Of a DNA stretch of 64,000 nucleotides, positions 47,609 through 51,667 are shown piece by piece. Where the stretch lies: positions 29,252,725 to 29,316,724 of the forward strand of contig OY755242.1 in assembly GCA_963576725.1 (NCBI GenBank), in the 5' to 3' direction. The DNA is from Azorinus chamasolen (lineage: Eukaryota; Mollusca; Bivalvia; Cardiida; Solecurtidae). Each line of letters opens with the position of its first letter. Position 1 is the first letter of the stretch. The notes under the pieces were generated by a model. It was not told the origin of the DNA. It searched no databases and saw nothing but the letters and a program-made list of their open reading frames with translations. Made by a program: the position numbers and the translations under genes.

Positions 47609-50600
47609 CATCACTCTTAATTTTTTATCATGCGTGTTGGAATTAAATGTCACAGTGTGTAGGTTTATTATCACTTGTATGGCCTTGCTGTACAAGCGCG
47701 CTTTTATGGCGACGTGGTAGAGTGCATGACTGCGAACCTAGCGACCTGGGTTCGATCCCAATTTGAGCGGGTATAGTTCTTTTTAAGAATACCCAGTAAC
47801 ATTTGGCGCCCAACGTGGTGCTGTGACTGTAAAAGCTCCGAGTTTGATTCCCAGTCGTTCTCATACCCATAGAAATTCGGGACGAATTTTTCAACTTGCT
47901 GGGGGAGTATGTCACAGTGTGTAAGTTTATTATCACTTGTACAGCTTTGCTGTACAAGCACACTTTTATGGCGACATGGTAGAATGCACGACTATGAATC
48001 CGGCGACCTGGGTTCGATCACGGGTCTGAGCGTGTATTTTTCTTTATAAGAACCCCTGGATACATTTGCAACGTGGGGCATAATTAAAGCTGATGATGGA
48101 AAAGTCTATATCCGACTGAGCAGTTTTCTCGCAAACTTATTTTTGTAATATTGATGTTTGGTACGAAGTGCCTCAAGGCCTATAGCATGTAACCCACCTG
48201 TATGTCCCAAAGCTTTTCCAATAACGTATTTGATTATGCCATAAAGTATGCCTGAGACAATGTTTATACTAGTGGAAGTGACGTTTCCAGGGGGCTGTTG
48301 TTTGCAGATGGCCAAGGCGAGAAAAAAATCAAGTATTTTGCTATGTGACATTTTGGTGCAATTCTGGTTTCCGCTTCAAAGCAGACGGTACCCTATGATC
48401 ATTATAGTGTATAATGAAACGCTTGATTTATTTACATCCTCTCCACCCAGGTGTATAAATGGGTACCTGTGAGGGAAATAAGCCAATGTATCATGGCTGC
48501 CTTGGGCGCCAAATGTTAATGGCCGACTTATAACCCAGTGATCAGGGGGTAAATTGTGAAGTCGGGAGAATATGTCCATGTATATAGTTCCCGACTATAA
48601 ACCTCACCTTTACCCTTTACATTTAATAAGCACCAAAGCAACTTAGATTCTAGAATTGTCTAGTCTGGTATGGATTACCTGCCCTGACACTACTTACTGT
48701 TGAAGTGCGACAGGGAACTAGACAATAAGGCATTTGGCAACTGGCAAGATTAGGCAATTTTAATTTTCTGATGAGTAGATCTTGTATACGGATCGTTTTT
48801 GGGTATTGGGTCCGTATGGGCAAAAACTGATACATACAAGTATGTATGGATTCGAATTTCTATCCGTAAAGGCAAAATATTTGTTCGTACATTACGGATA
48901 CGGATGCTATCTGGAGCACTGAGTGTAACAGGCCAGGAACAGGTACTGAGTGCAGAACAGTAAGTAGTTCAGATAGCTCAGTTTGTAGAGCACTCACCCT
49001 GTAAGTGAGGTACCCGGGTTTTTCACCAGTCCTGTTAAATACCTTAGAATACGTTAGACCTCATTCTGGTAGAAGGCCATCAGTGGCCTCTATCACCAGC
49101 TCTTCATTTGTGTTTGGTCCAGTTGCAATAATTGCTTCGTAATCAAACTTTATTCCCCGATTGGCCCAGTGCCTATCTAATCTTGCCTCGAAAGCCTTCA
49201 CTGTTGTTTGCATTCACAACACTGTTTGGTAGGGAGTTCCAGATGTCAACTATCCTGTGGCTGAAGTAATACTTCCTGATGTTGAGCCGTGGTCATTGCT
49301 TGAATAATTTCAAATTGTTTCCCCTAGTGCTATGGTCTTGTCTCATTGTTAACGTCTGGTCGGTTTCGAAATAATAGTAATTATATAAAAGTTTGTATGT
49401 TTCTATCATGTCTCCTCTGTTTCTTCTATAACTCAGTGTTGCTAAATTTAAAGCTTTAAGTCTTTCTTCATATGGTTGATCTGATAGCCCTGGAATCATC
49501 TTAGTTGCTCATCTCTGTATGTTTTCAATCATTGTGATGTCTTTCATTCTATGAAAATACCGATGGAAAACAAGTGATACACACACACACACACACACAC
49601 AAGCAATTGTATCGACTAGTAAATAAATATTACTTGACTTGATTTGATGGCAAACTCAGGCAAGTTCCCATGCGCTGTCTGACGTACCGGGGTAGGCAGC
49701 AACAGCATCTTATGCAATGGCTGCAAGCACTGGGTGCATAAAAAATGCAGTGGGCTCAAGCGCCTAGTGGAGGACCCCAACTTCACATGTGCCCGATGCA
49801 AGGGAAATGCGCGCCCCCTTGATGGCAGGCCACAGGACATCCAAGTTGGAGGTAGTATCTTCTTTCTGCTACCTGGGCGACATTCTCTCAGCAGCAGGTG
49901 GCTGCGAGCTTGCAACCTCAACAAGAGCGAAAACCGCCTGAAAGAAGTTCAAGGAGCTGCTACCAGTCCTGTCATCACTCCACCTCTCCTACAAGACACG
50001 GGGATGTGTGTACAGCACTTGTGTCCAGAGCGCAATGCTCCATGCCTGCCAGACCTGGCCCTTAACCTAGCCAAACCTTCAACGCCTGCAGCGCAACGAC
50101 AGAGCCATGATCAGACAAGATTTGTGAGTGAGTGAGCGAGTTATACGTCCGACCAACGTATTTCAGTTATTTGCAGACTGTACCCACATGAGATAAGTTA
50201 TAGTGCTGCCTCACTGGAATGCTCCTGCCGCGGGCACATGGCAAGGTCACCACACCCAGTCACATTATCCTGACACCAGGCCAACCAGTCCTTGAACTAC
50301 CCCTTTAATGTTGAGCGACTAGTACCAACTTTTAACGACTTTTTTATTATTATTATACCATACTTATATAGCACTCTTTTCATATCTAAATACGTTCAAA
50401 AGTGCTTCACAATTAAAAAAATTATACATACTAAAGCAGAAATTAAAGAAAATATAAGATATGAAATAGAAATAAAAACATAATAAACAAAACAAGACTT
50501 TTGGTCTGTTGCGGCCGGTGATCGAACCCACGACCTTCCGTACCGCAGGTGGACGCTCTACCACTGAGCCACACGGCCGGTGACAGATTTGTAGGATCAA

Positions 50601-51667
50601 GCCAGAGAATGTGGCCAAGGTACGGTCAAATGAGCTGCTACGGCAGCTCAGTCTGGAGGATCTTGACCCCTTCTAAGGGAGAGGAGGCTCCGTTGGTACG
50701 GCCACGTGGAACGTTCCAGCAGTGCTGTAAAGTGTGCCTCGGACTTTCAAGTGACTGGAAGAGGTGGGCCCGGACAGCCCAAGATGTCATGAAGGGAGAT
50801 GGTAGAGAGAGATTTTAGAGAGTGGAGGCTCTCTGCCATCTGTTTTAAGGTTGTTGAAATAGACTATAACATGCAAATGATTATGTGTACTGGAGGCTGG
50901 AGCGGCTGGGTCCTTTACGGACAATCGCGAATTAAACGTCATCAATACAACACGCTTGTGTTCTTGTATACTTATTCCTCATTTGAGATAGTATTTAATT
51001 GATGGCTTATCAACAGTAACCACTTATATCGCCAACATAGTATTTAATTGATGGCTTATCAACAGTAACCACTTATATCGCCAACATAACAAAACACCAT
51101 CGACCCACATGATAGAAACGCTTGGATAACAGGAGTGAGATCTGCCATGCGTGCAACTAGCCATCTGTCTGGAGGGGGGTCCACTAGTGTGGCATAACAT
51201 CCCTGCACCTGCACGTTAATCTAAAGTAACCAATGATGATTATGCAAATCATCATATCAAGCAATCATCTGTGTTGGGGAAAAGAAACATTCGGATTATG
51301 TAATTGTTCATTAATGCAGCACTTTCAATCAATGGATAATTAAAGTGTTTAATCCGGAATATCATGACATGTCGTTGGATAAAATTATACAAAAGTTGCA
51401 CTTTGTTTCAAACTTTGGATCTGGAACGAATCATAAATGAAGGAACTTTTAAGAATATTCTAGCAAACGCGAAATCGGATGAAACTCTTGCTATTAAGCA
51501 GTTGAACTACCTTTATTGTATCTGAACTGATCACTCTGTGCCAATTTGTGGAAACAAGAGGACTTTGAAAGACGAACTTCGCATGATGTGTGTCTTGACA
51601 GGCAATATATTACACGCGTGCAAGAATTTTCCAGTCCAAGGTTACATGCCGTCCTGAGCGCAGACAT
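22515..51667 (-). CDS. DNAJA3: DnaJ homolog subfamily A member 3 (Tid1), mitochondrial; 12 coding exons
   Basis: A co-chaperone that stimulates mitochondrial Hsp70 through its J domain and holds unfolded clients. The product reads across 12 exons (51511-51667, 46405-46553, 45447-45530, 41291-41390, 40638-40777, 38996-39148, 38001-38148, 35613-35677, 33986-34114, 32125-32240, 26584-26681, 22515-22618). All introns are GT-AG, phases match at each junction, and the sum is 1443 nt, or 480 residues, the length I recall for human isoform 1. Residues 1-79 are a basic, Ser-rich mitochondrial presequence. 80-145 form the J domain (DYYDVLG, HPD at 108-110). 144-172 are G/F-rich. Zinc motifs are at Cys 236/239, 253/256, 275/278 and 289/292. 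The C-terminal domain holds [11 protein letters not shown] and [11 protein letters not shown], and the tail ends [12 protein letters not shown]. Strong call; the 5' UTR and poly(A) site are not located. Confidence 0.95.
22637..22844. mobile_element. palindromic MITE, family C
   Basis: Ends CAGTAACACCTCTCTATAAC / TATAGAGAGGTTTTACTG. The hairpin AAGCAAGGTGAAAGTAAAAC, AGAACG, CTCCTATAGGAG and its mirror is perfect over the inner part. It sits 20 bp upstream of DNAJA3 exon 12, inside the intron. Confidence 0.85.
23416..23759. mobile_element. two abutting diverged family B MITEs
   Basis: Two TTAACCCTTTA.TCCAT ends share the central TTAA near 23604-23607. The right end is GAGTAAAGGGTTAA. Hairpins are largely eroded (TCTGGGTCTACTCTGCTTGC and GTCTGATCAGAGTCTGCTG remain). 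Confidence 0.6.
23797..25770. repeat. 43-bp satellite array, about 2 kb
   Basis: Tandem copies of a 43-bp unit: GAAATGGGAGAAAGTCTGTC, TCTAAATCTACATTTGGTAA, CAT. Variants (GATATGGTGAC, GGTAGCAT) recur in a higher-order pattern. It is interrupted at about 25460-25592 by unrelated AT-rich sequence, with the array resuming after it. Located in the intron between DNAJA3 exons 11 and 12. Not coding and not CRISPR. Confidence 0.95.
25962..26198. mobile_element. palindromic MITE, family A
   Basis: TTAA-bounded, with ends TTAACCCATTCCTCCATA / TATGGAGGAAAGAGTTAA. The hairpin carries a small insertion (GTACAT) in the left arm before TTTGCTCC. Its right TTAA is shared with the next element. Confidence 0.85.
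26195..26411. mobile_element. MITE, family B
   Basis: Shares TTAA 26195-26198 with the family A copy. Left flank CTTCACTCCATGAATATTC; AGCAAACACAGCAGACCCTG, CAGACGGCTCC, with the mirror arm shortened (TTTGGGTCTTCTCTGG). Right end GCAATGGGTTAA. Confidence 0.7.
26584..26681 (-). CDS. DNAJA3: DNAJA3 exon 11
   Basis: Phase-2 acceptor (TATTTTCAG) and phase-1 donor (CAG|GTAACC). Encodes [18 protein letters not shown] and NVDGTINGL, the helix after the C-terminal substrate-binding domain. It is the branch point for the two possible terminal exons. Confidence 0.9.
26777..26808. repeat. poly-G tract of about 32 bases
   Basis: One of the longest homopolymers in the window, just inside the left end of the 3.3-kb transposon. 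Shorter G runs follow near 26934-26948. A run this long is prone to length error in assembly and could form G-quadruplexes. Confidence 0.9.
28035..28064. repeat. G-run/C-run hairpin
   Basis: About 14 G, CT, then about 12 C form a near-perfect homopolymeric hairpin inside the 3.3-kb element. Confidence 0.85.
29036..29254. mobile_element. diverged MITE, family C
   Basis: Ends TACAGTAAAACTTAGG / CATAGGTTTTACTGTA. The middle retains ATGCAGAAAGCTCC and AACCTGCATTCAAGC without a closed palindrome. Nested in the 3.3-kb element. Confidence 0.65.
29645..29752. repeat. foldback with GGGGGGCTATGCCCCC tip
   Basis: The arms TAGGTTAGCCAATGGTTGAG..CGACTAAACGA and TCGTTTAGTCACGCTCAACC..GGTCTAACCTA are inverted copies. 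A related TATCGTTTAGT..CCATGGACTAAC motif lies near 28862-28912. Confidence 0.7.
30116..30384. mobile_element. fragments of family C MITEs
   Basis: Two pieces share CTTAATGCAGG.TGAAAGTCATGC and TGCATTA.GCTACAACC. The right one ends GGTTTAGGGAGGTTTTACTG. Palindromes are partly lost. Confidence 0.55.
30420..31750 (+). mobile_element. pearl/HINE-like element, about 165-bp cores
   Basis: The head AACAAGAGGGCCAGAATGGC is followed by about seven units with TTCAAAGTATTCACTATATG, CCCCTGGGGCGGGGCCAATT, GGGCATAATTTATATAAC and TGTGCCAAATATGA, then a GACGGACGACGAACGACG tract and GATCACAAAAGCTC. Expanded relative of 4533-5023. Intronic to DNAJA3. Confidence 0.8.
31879..32074. mobile_element. palindromic MITE, family C
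   Basis: Ends CAGTAAAACCTCTCTAAACC / GGTTTAGAGAGG..ATACTG. The hairpin CTTAATGCAGG.TGAAAGTCA, TGCAGAA / TTCTGCA has lost the CTCCTATAGGAG tip. Lies 50 bp 3' of DNAJA3 exon 10. Confidence 0.8.
32125..32240 (-). CDS. DNAJA3: DNAJA3 exon 10
   Basis: Acceptor GTTTTGTCAG, donor CT|GTAAGT, ends in phase 2. Encodes [17 protein letters not shown], then [17 protein letters not shown], the most conserved block of the second C-terminal domain. Confidence 0.95.
32340..32503. mobile_element. very diverged family B MITE
   Basis: ACTTGCAAACAGTGTACATC and GTACTCTGTTTGCAAAGGCA remain as distant arms, with a right end ATGAGGGAAAGGGTTA. Confidence 0.45.
32504..32947. other. intron sequence, nothing recognised
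   Basis: AT-rich, no exon and no repeat identified. Confidence 0.5.
32948..33233. mobile_element. MITE, family A with internal insertion
   Basis: TTAA-bounded; ends TTAACCCATCCCCTCATA / ATGAGGGAATGGGTTAA. The hairpin ..GCTCCTATAGGAGC.. is intact at the tip. About 55 extra bases sit in the left flank near 33040-33100. Confidence 0.8.
33311..33524. mobile_element. palindromic MITE, family D (complete)
   Basis: TTAACCTTTAGCCTGCT / CAGTAGGCTAAAGGTTAA ends with TTAA duplications. The hairpin AACAGTTTGGATCC-type arms surround AAGTAACTCGGCG. Tip sequence differs from families A-C. Confidence 0.8.
33986..34114 (-). CDS. DNAJA3: DNAJA3 exon 9
   Basis: Acceptor TTGTTGATAG, donor AAA|GTAAGC, phase 0 at both ends. 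Encodes [19 protein letters not shown] and [12 protein letters not shown], the start of the second C-terminal domain. Confidence 0.95.
34206..34410. mobile_element. MITE, family A, left end eroded
   Basis: The hairpin TGTGATAAATAGAGCATTTG, CTCCAATGGAG, mirror; right end TAGGAGGGAATGGGTTAA. Confidence 0.75.
34501..34574 (+). mobile_element. minimal pearl/HINE-like element without cores
   Basis: Only the head AACAAGATGTGTTTGTGAAA and the tail ATGCCCCCCATCTGATCTTG, GAGGCATAAAAA are present, joined directly. Head and tail alone match the ends of the 18901 and 41647 elements. Confidence 0.65.
34780..35430 (+). repeat. about 130-150-bp tandem repeat with GGTCAAGGTCA
   Basis: About four diverged units share CCCAAGATGCATCCA.ACA.GAAAT, TTGGAAACCCTAACC, and TTGAGGTCAAGGTCAGGGT. 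Probably another pearl-like core array. Intronic. Confidence 0.6.
35437..35512. mobile_element. partial MITE, family B hairpin
   Basis: AGAGCAGACCTAGATCAG, TTGGCTCCTGTTATAG and TCTGATCTGGGCCTACTCTG remain, without termini. Confidence 0.55.
35613..35677 (-). CDS. DNAJA3: DNAJA3 exon 8
   Basis: Acceptor TTATTTTACAG, donor AAA|GTGAGT. A 65-nt exon encoding [20 protein letters not shown], the strand pair of the first C-terminal domain (the family's GVxDGQTVR signature). Confidence 0.95.
35776..36009. mobile_element. MITE, family B (TTTACTCC type)
   Basis: TTAA-bounded, TTAACCCTTTACTCCATGAA / TATAGAGTAAAGGTTTAA. Contains ATTAATATTAATTAGATTAA and an imperfect hairpin GCAAACAGAGGAGG..GCGGCTCC. A second TTAACCCTTTACC end starts at the shared right TTAA but is not completed. 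Confidence 0.75.
36308..36400. repeat. hairpin, family G (CTTAATAACATTTTC arms)
   Basis: GAGTCTTGGAAAATGTTATT..AAGTGAGC and GCGAGCTTAATAACATTTTC..AAGACGA pair. A related, longer hairpin is at 55442-55563. Confidence 0.65.
36570..37140 (-). pseudogene. mariner-type transposase remnant
   Basis: Read on the minus strand: [18 protein letters not shown] in one frame, then [20 protein letters not shown] and LAPCEFLI, the conserved region after the second catalytic Asp of mariner (HPPYSPDLAPxDF in active copies). QVHFQK and [13 protein letters not shown] follow. Frameshifts and stops break it. It lies in the intron between DNAJA3 exons 7 and 8, and the TIRs were not found. Confidence 0.8.
37137..37391. 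mobile_element. palindromic MITE, family B (best copy)
   Basis: TTAA-bounded; TTAACCCTATCCTCCATGAA / ATGGAGTAAAGGGTTAA. The hairpin is nearly perfect over about 70 bp: GCAAACAGAGCAGACCCAGA, TCAGACGG, CTCCTATAGGAG, CCGTCTG, then TCTGGGTCTACTCTGTTTGC. Confidence 0.9.
37392..38000. other. intron sequence, nothing recognised
   Basis: No exon supported; short ORFs on both strands lack motifs. Ends at the donor of DNAJA3 exon 7. Confidence 0.45.
38001..38148 (-). CDS. DNAJA3: DNAJA3 exon 7
   Basis: Acceptor TTTGTTTGTACAG, donor CAG|GTTTGT. Encodes the third and fourth zinc motifs, [10 protein letters not shown] and [10 protein letters not shown], then [12 protein letters not shown] leading into the first C-terminal domain. 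Confidence 0.95.
38175..38383. mobile_element. palindromic MITE, family C (whole-element hairpin)
   Basis: The element folds almost end to end: CAGTAAAACCTCTCTATAAC.. pairs with ..TATAGAGAGGTAATACTG. The inner arms GCAGGTGGCTGCTTTAAGCA and AAAACAGAACG surround CTCCTATAGGAG. TA on both sides. It begins 27 bp from DNAJA3 exon 7, over the expected branch-point/polypyrimidine neighbourhood of its acceptor. Confidence 0.9.
38996..39148 (-). CDS. DNAJA3: DNAJA3 exon 6
   Basis: Acceptor GTGTGTTGTAG, donor ACT|GTAAGT, phase 0. Encodes [18 protein letters not shown], then the first two zinc motifs [12 protein letters not shown] and CPACRGAGT. The second lacks the final Gly of CxxCxGxG in this exon, the position falling at the junction. 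Confidence 0.95.
39306..39514. mobile_element. palindromic MITE, family C
   Basis: Ends CAGTAAAACCCCGCTAATGC / GCATTAGCGGGGTTTCACTG with TA. Hairpin CTTAATGCAGGACAAAAGTT, ATGCAGAAAG, CTCCTATAGGAG and mirror, perfect. Confidence 0.9.
39556..39774. mobile_element. MITE, family B
   Basis: TTAA-bounded; TTAACCCTTTCTTTCTTA / CAGGGAAAGAGTTAA. The hairpin core AGCTTATGCAGGAG is degraded; GCAAACAGAGAAGACCC and GGGTCTGCTCTGTTTGC pair. Confidence 0.75.
39982..40058. repeat. perfect 37-bp hairpin, family H
   Basis: TCGAGGGCTTGGTGCAAAAC.. (39982-40018) and its exact complement (40022-40058) are separated by TTT. There is no mismatch, implying a recent origin or gene conversion. No other copy is in the window. 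Confidence 0.9.
40150..40300. mobile_element. partial MITE, family B
   Basis: TTTGCAAAACAGTAGACCC, CAGACAGCTCCTCTGG and CAGGGTCTGCTCTGTTT remain; the right end merges with the next element's TTAA. Confidence 0.6.
40297..40558. mobile_element. palindromic MITE, family B (TTTCCCTC type)
   Basis: TTAACCCTTTCCCTCATATA at left; right end ACAGGGAACCAGAGTTAA. The hairpin GCAAACAGATTAGACCCAGA, TCAGACGGCTCCTAGAGGAG, CCGTCTGATCAG is nearly perfect. Confidence 0.85.
40638..40777 (-). CDS. DNAJA3: DNAJA3 exon 5
   Basis: Acceptor TTATTTTTAG, donor GAG|GTGAAA. Encodes [19 protein letters not shown], then [18 protein letters not shown]: the end of the G/F-rich region with the DPxELF segment typical of DNAJA3. 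Confidence 0.95.
40915..41200. mobile_element. two degraded family A MITEs
   Basis: First: right half only (GAGCAAATGCTCTATTTATT..GAGGGAATGGGTTTA). Second: flanks intact, but the hairpin is reduced to GAAACCATTGTGATAAATAC..CACAGTGGTTTC. Confidence 0.6.
41291..41390 (-). CDS. DNAJA3: DNAJA3 exon 4
   Basis: Acceptor CTGTGTATAG, donor CAAG|GTAACA (phase 1). Encodes [15 protein letters not shown], helix IV of the J domain, and the glycine-rich [17 protein letters not shown]. Confidence 0.95.
41647..43313 (+). mobile_element. pearl/HINE-like element with about 145-bp TGACC cores
   Basis: The head AACAAGAGATGTTTGTAAAA is followed by about eleven units with GGTGACCTTGACCTTTGACC, TAGTGACCTCAAAAACAATA, GGGGTCATCTAGTGGTCATG, CACAGCAAGTTTGAAGATCC, and GAGCAGTTATTGATCGGAAA. 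It ends with a GACCGACCGAC tract and a TATACCCCC/GGGGGTATA hairpin. Intronic to DNAJA3 (between exons 3 and 4). Confidence 0.8.
43433..43681. mobile_element. palindromic MITE, family B (TTTCCCTC type)
   Basis: TTAACCCTTTCCCTCATATA at left; GAACAGGGAAAGGGAATTAC at right (right TTAA degraded). Hairpin GCAAACAGAGCAGACCCAGA, CAGACGGCTCATATAGGAGC, then CAGGGTCTGCTCTGTTTGC. Confidence 0.8.
43875..44420 (+). mobile_element. pearl/HINE-like element, relative of 14227-15062
   Basis: Shares ATGGGA.CATTGAAAGCAATG, TAATTCCGTAAAAAATCAAT and AACTTTCCTGAAATTTTCT with the 14.2-kb element. The end CCCTCCGCCTTTGATTGAGG forms a short hairpin. No ACGG-type tract; GGACACACACAAGGAC instead. Confidence 0.5.
44590..44935 (-). 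pseudogene. second mariner-type transposase fragment
   Basis: Minus strand: [13 protein letters not shown], then [12 protein letters not shown]. This matches the LHDNAPxHxA..FL.....V..LPHPPYSPDLAP region of mariner, with the PPYSPDL part decayed and a shift before CSQG. No ends found. Confidence 0.6.
44936..45278. mobile_element. two diverged family B MITEs
   Basis: Left: GCAAACAGAGTAGACTCAGA, AGATCCTGCAGGAGCC, weak ends. Right (45050-45278): CCCTTTATTCCATAA.. to CATGGAGTAAAGGGTTAA with an eroded hairpin. Confidence 0.6.
45447..45530 (-). CDS. DNAJA3: DNAJA3 exon 3
   Basis: Acceptor TTGATATTCAG, donor GAG|GTAAGT, phase 0, 28 codons. Encodes [20 protein letters not shown] and QEVSEAYE: helix II, the HPD tripeptide that triggers Hsp70 ATPase, and helix III. 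Confidence 0.97.
45644..46340 (+). mobile_element. pearl/HINE-like element interrupted by a family D MITE
   Basis: The head CACAAGAAATGGGCCATCAT, GCCCTATAAGGCTCACCTG and the tail GTGATCCCAACATCTCCCCT..CTAGGGAGCTAAAA are typical ends. The TTAA-bounded MITE at 45906-46119 splits it, giving relative age: MITE D younger. Confidence 0.6.
45906..46119. mobile_element. palindromic MITE, family D (best copy)
   Basis: TTAACCTTTAGCCTGCTATG at left, CAGCAGGTTAAAGGTTCA at right. The hairpin AACAGTTTGGATCCAGATGA, GACGCCGAG, TTA, CTCGGCGTC and TCATCAGGATCCAAACTGTT is perfect except for one base. Confidence 0.85.
46405..46553 (-). CDS. DNAJA3: DNAJA3 exon 2
   Basis: Acceptor TTTTTTCTTCAG (phase 1), donor CAG|GTGAGC. 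Encodes the end of the presequence ([19 protein letters not shown]) and the start of the J domain, [20 protein letters not shown]. The RQVHSS region could be the processing-site neighbourhood (inference). Confidence 0.95.
46601..46924. mobile_element. palindromic MITE, family F (Tigger-like ends)
   Basis: TA-flanked ends CAGATCAACTTCGATATCTC / GATATCGAAGTTCAACTG. Inner hairpin AATGCTGAAAG, CTCCTGCAGGAG, CTTTCAGCATT. CAGTTGAAC..CGATAT ends resemble pogo/Tigger transposons. 48 bp beyond the acceptor side of DNAJA3 exon 2. Confidence 0.8.
47004..47253. mobile_element. MITE, family B
   Basis: CCCTTTCCCTGTTCTATGTT at left, AAGAAAGAAAGGGTTA at right; hairpin AAACAGAGCATACC..CAGACGGTTCC with TTTAGGAG and GTTTACTCTGTTTGC. 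Confidence 0.7.
47579..47608. repeat. (TA)n microsatellite
   Basis: About 15 TA units about 40 bp to the left of the TRIM element. Confidence 0.95.
47648..48081 (+). mobile_element. TRIM-type LTR element with tRNA-like LTRs (copy 1)
   Basis: The left LTR 47648-47801 (TGTCACAGTGTG..CAGTAACA) and right LTR 47910-48064 (TGTCACAGTGTG..GGATACA) are direct copies. After the left LTR come TT and a primer-binding-like TGGCGCCCAACGTGG (47804-47818). The right LTR is preceded by the purine tract GCTGGGGGAG. The internal region is only 108 bp, with no ORF. Each LTR carries a tRNA-like stretch: A-box-like TGGCGACGTGG (47707-47717) and B-box GGTTCGATCCC (47749-47759), repeated at 47969 and 48011. Beyond the right LTR a truncated primer-site copy (TTTGCAACGTGGGGCA) precedes AATTAAA, also present at 47641-47647. 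Confidence 0.85.
47707..47759 (+). promoter_or_regulatory. tRNA-like internal promoter in left LTR, copy 1
   Basis: TGGCGACGTGGTAGAGTGCA, TGACTGCGAACC and the B box GGTTCGATCCC are spaced as in tRNA genes (about 31 bases between boxes). No closed acceptor stem, so not a functional tRNA; a pol III promoter or a tRNA-derived module is the likely reading. Confidence 0.65.
48480..48600 (-). other. possible LTR-element primer-site remnant
   Basis: On the minus strand TTAACATTTGGCGCCCAAGG (near 48506-48525) has the same LTR end + TT + TGGCGCCCAA layout as the TRIM at 47648. A GGTACCCATTTATACACCTG stretch follows. No second LTR can be aligned. Confidence 0.35.
48974..49040 (+). repeat. tRNA-like SINE head fragment
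   Basis: GATAGCTCAGTTTGTAGAGC, then GTAAGTGAGGTACCCGGGTT resembles a tRNA with A box TAGCTCAGTTTG. The B box is decayed (GGGTTTTTCAC). Not a functional tRNA gene. Confidence 0.5.
49061..49555 (-). pseudogene. C-terminal fragment of a non-LTR reverse transcriptase
   Basis: Minus strand: [59 protein letters not shown], then in other frames [19 protein letters not shown] and [18 protein letters not shown], with the natural stop at 49061-49063. This is the carboxy-terminal block of jockey/CR1-like RTs. 5' truncated near 49555, with at least one stop and frameshifts. Confidence 0.85.
49577..49602. repeat. (CA)n microsatellite
   Basis: A dozen CA units between the two non-LTR fragments. Confidence 0.9.
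49659..50860 (+). pseudogene. non-LTR element fragment with PHD-like finger, split by a SINE
   Basis: GKFPCAVC, a TGA, then [20 protein letters not shown] and [15 protein letters not shown] form a Cys-His finger (C-x2-C..C-x2-C-x4-H-x2-C..C-x2-C) as found at the junction of some invertebrate RT-derived elements. The frame shifts through ILSAAGG, LSYKTRG and [15 protein letters not shown] (to 50117). After the inserted SINE it resumes: [63 protein letters not shown]. Dead copy. Confidence 0.85.
50126..50584 (-). mobile_element. tRNA-derived SINE, nested, with 8-bp target duplication
   Basis: A 459-bp insertion flanked by AGATTTGT (50118-50125 and 50585-50592) exactly interrupts the RT fragment between IRQ and ICR. 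Minus-strand 5' end: tRNA-like GTGTGGCTCAGTGGTAGAGC (A box), TCGTGGGTTCGATCACCGG (B box). A body with TATAGCACTC and GTTCAAAAGTGCTTCAC-like motifs (plus-strand sense) follows, and a 3' tail of CTCACTCACTCAC. TSD, tRNA head and simple-repeat tail define a SINE; the family name is unknown to me. Confidence 0.85.
50990..51087. repeat. perfect 49-bp tandem duplication
   Basis: AGTATTTAATTGATGGCTTA..ATCGCCAACAT occurs twice head to tail without a mismatch, in DNAJA3 intron 1. A very recent duplication or an assembly artefact. Confidence 0.9.
51511..51667 (-). CDS. DNAJA3: DNAJA3 exon 1 (mitochondrial presequence)
   Basis: The ATG at 51667-51665 opens [52 protein letters not shown], then G|GTAGTT. 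Fifty-two codons plus one base, matching the phase-1 acceptor of exon 2. Rich in Arg/Lys/Ser/Cys with few acidic residues, as for a mitochondrial presequence. With this exon the protein totals 480 residues. Chosen over other ORFs upstream because of phase, composition and total length. Confidence 0.8.

Noticed and set aside
47643..47963. Minus-strand ORFs of 85 and 106 codons
   Set aside because: They are antisense to the TRIM LTRs; similarity between them is the LTR repeat.
48106..48351. Minus-strand ORF with a phase-1 donor that could be DNAJA3 exon 1
   Set aside because: The frame would join exon 2, but the peptide is hydrophobic with no presequence character and it lies next to transposon debris. 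The ATG exon at 51511-51667 fits composition, phase and total length better.
50508..50580. tRNA gene on the minus strand
   Set aside because: A and B boxes are good, but the acceptor and T stems do not close, and it is the head of a 459-bp SINE with target duplication.
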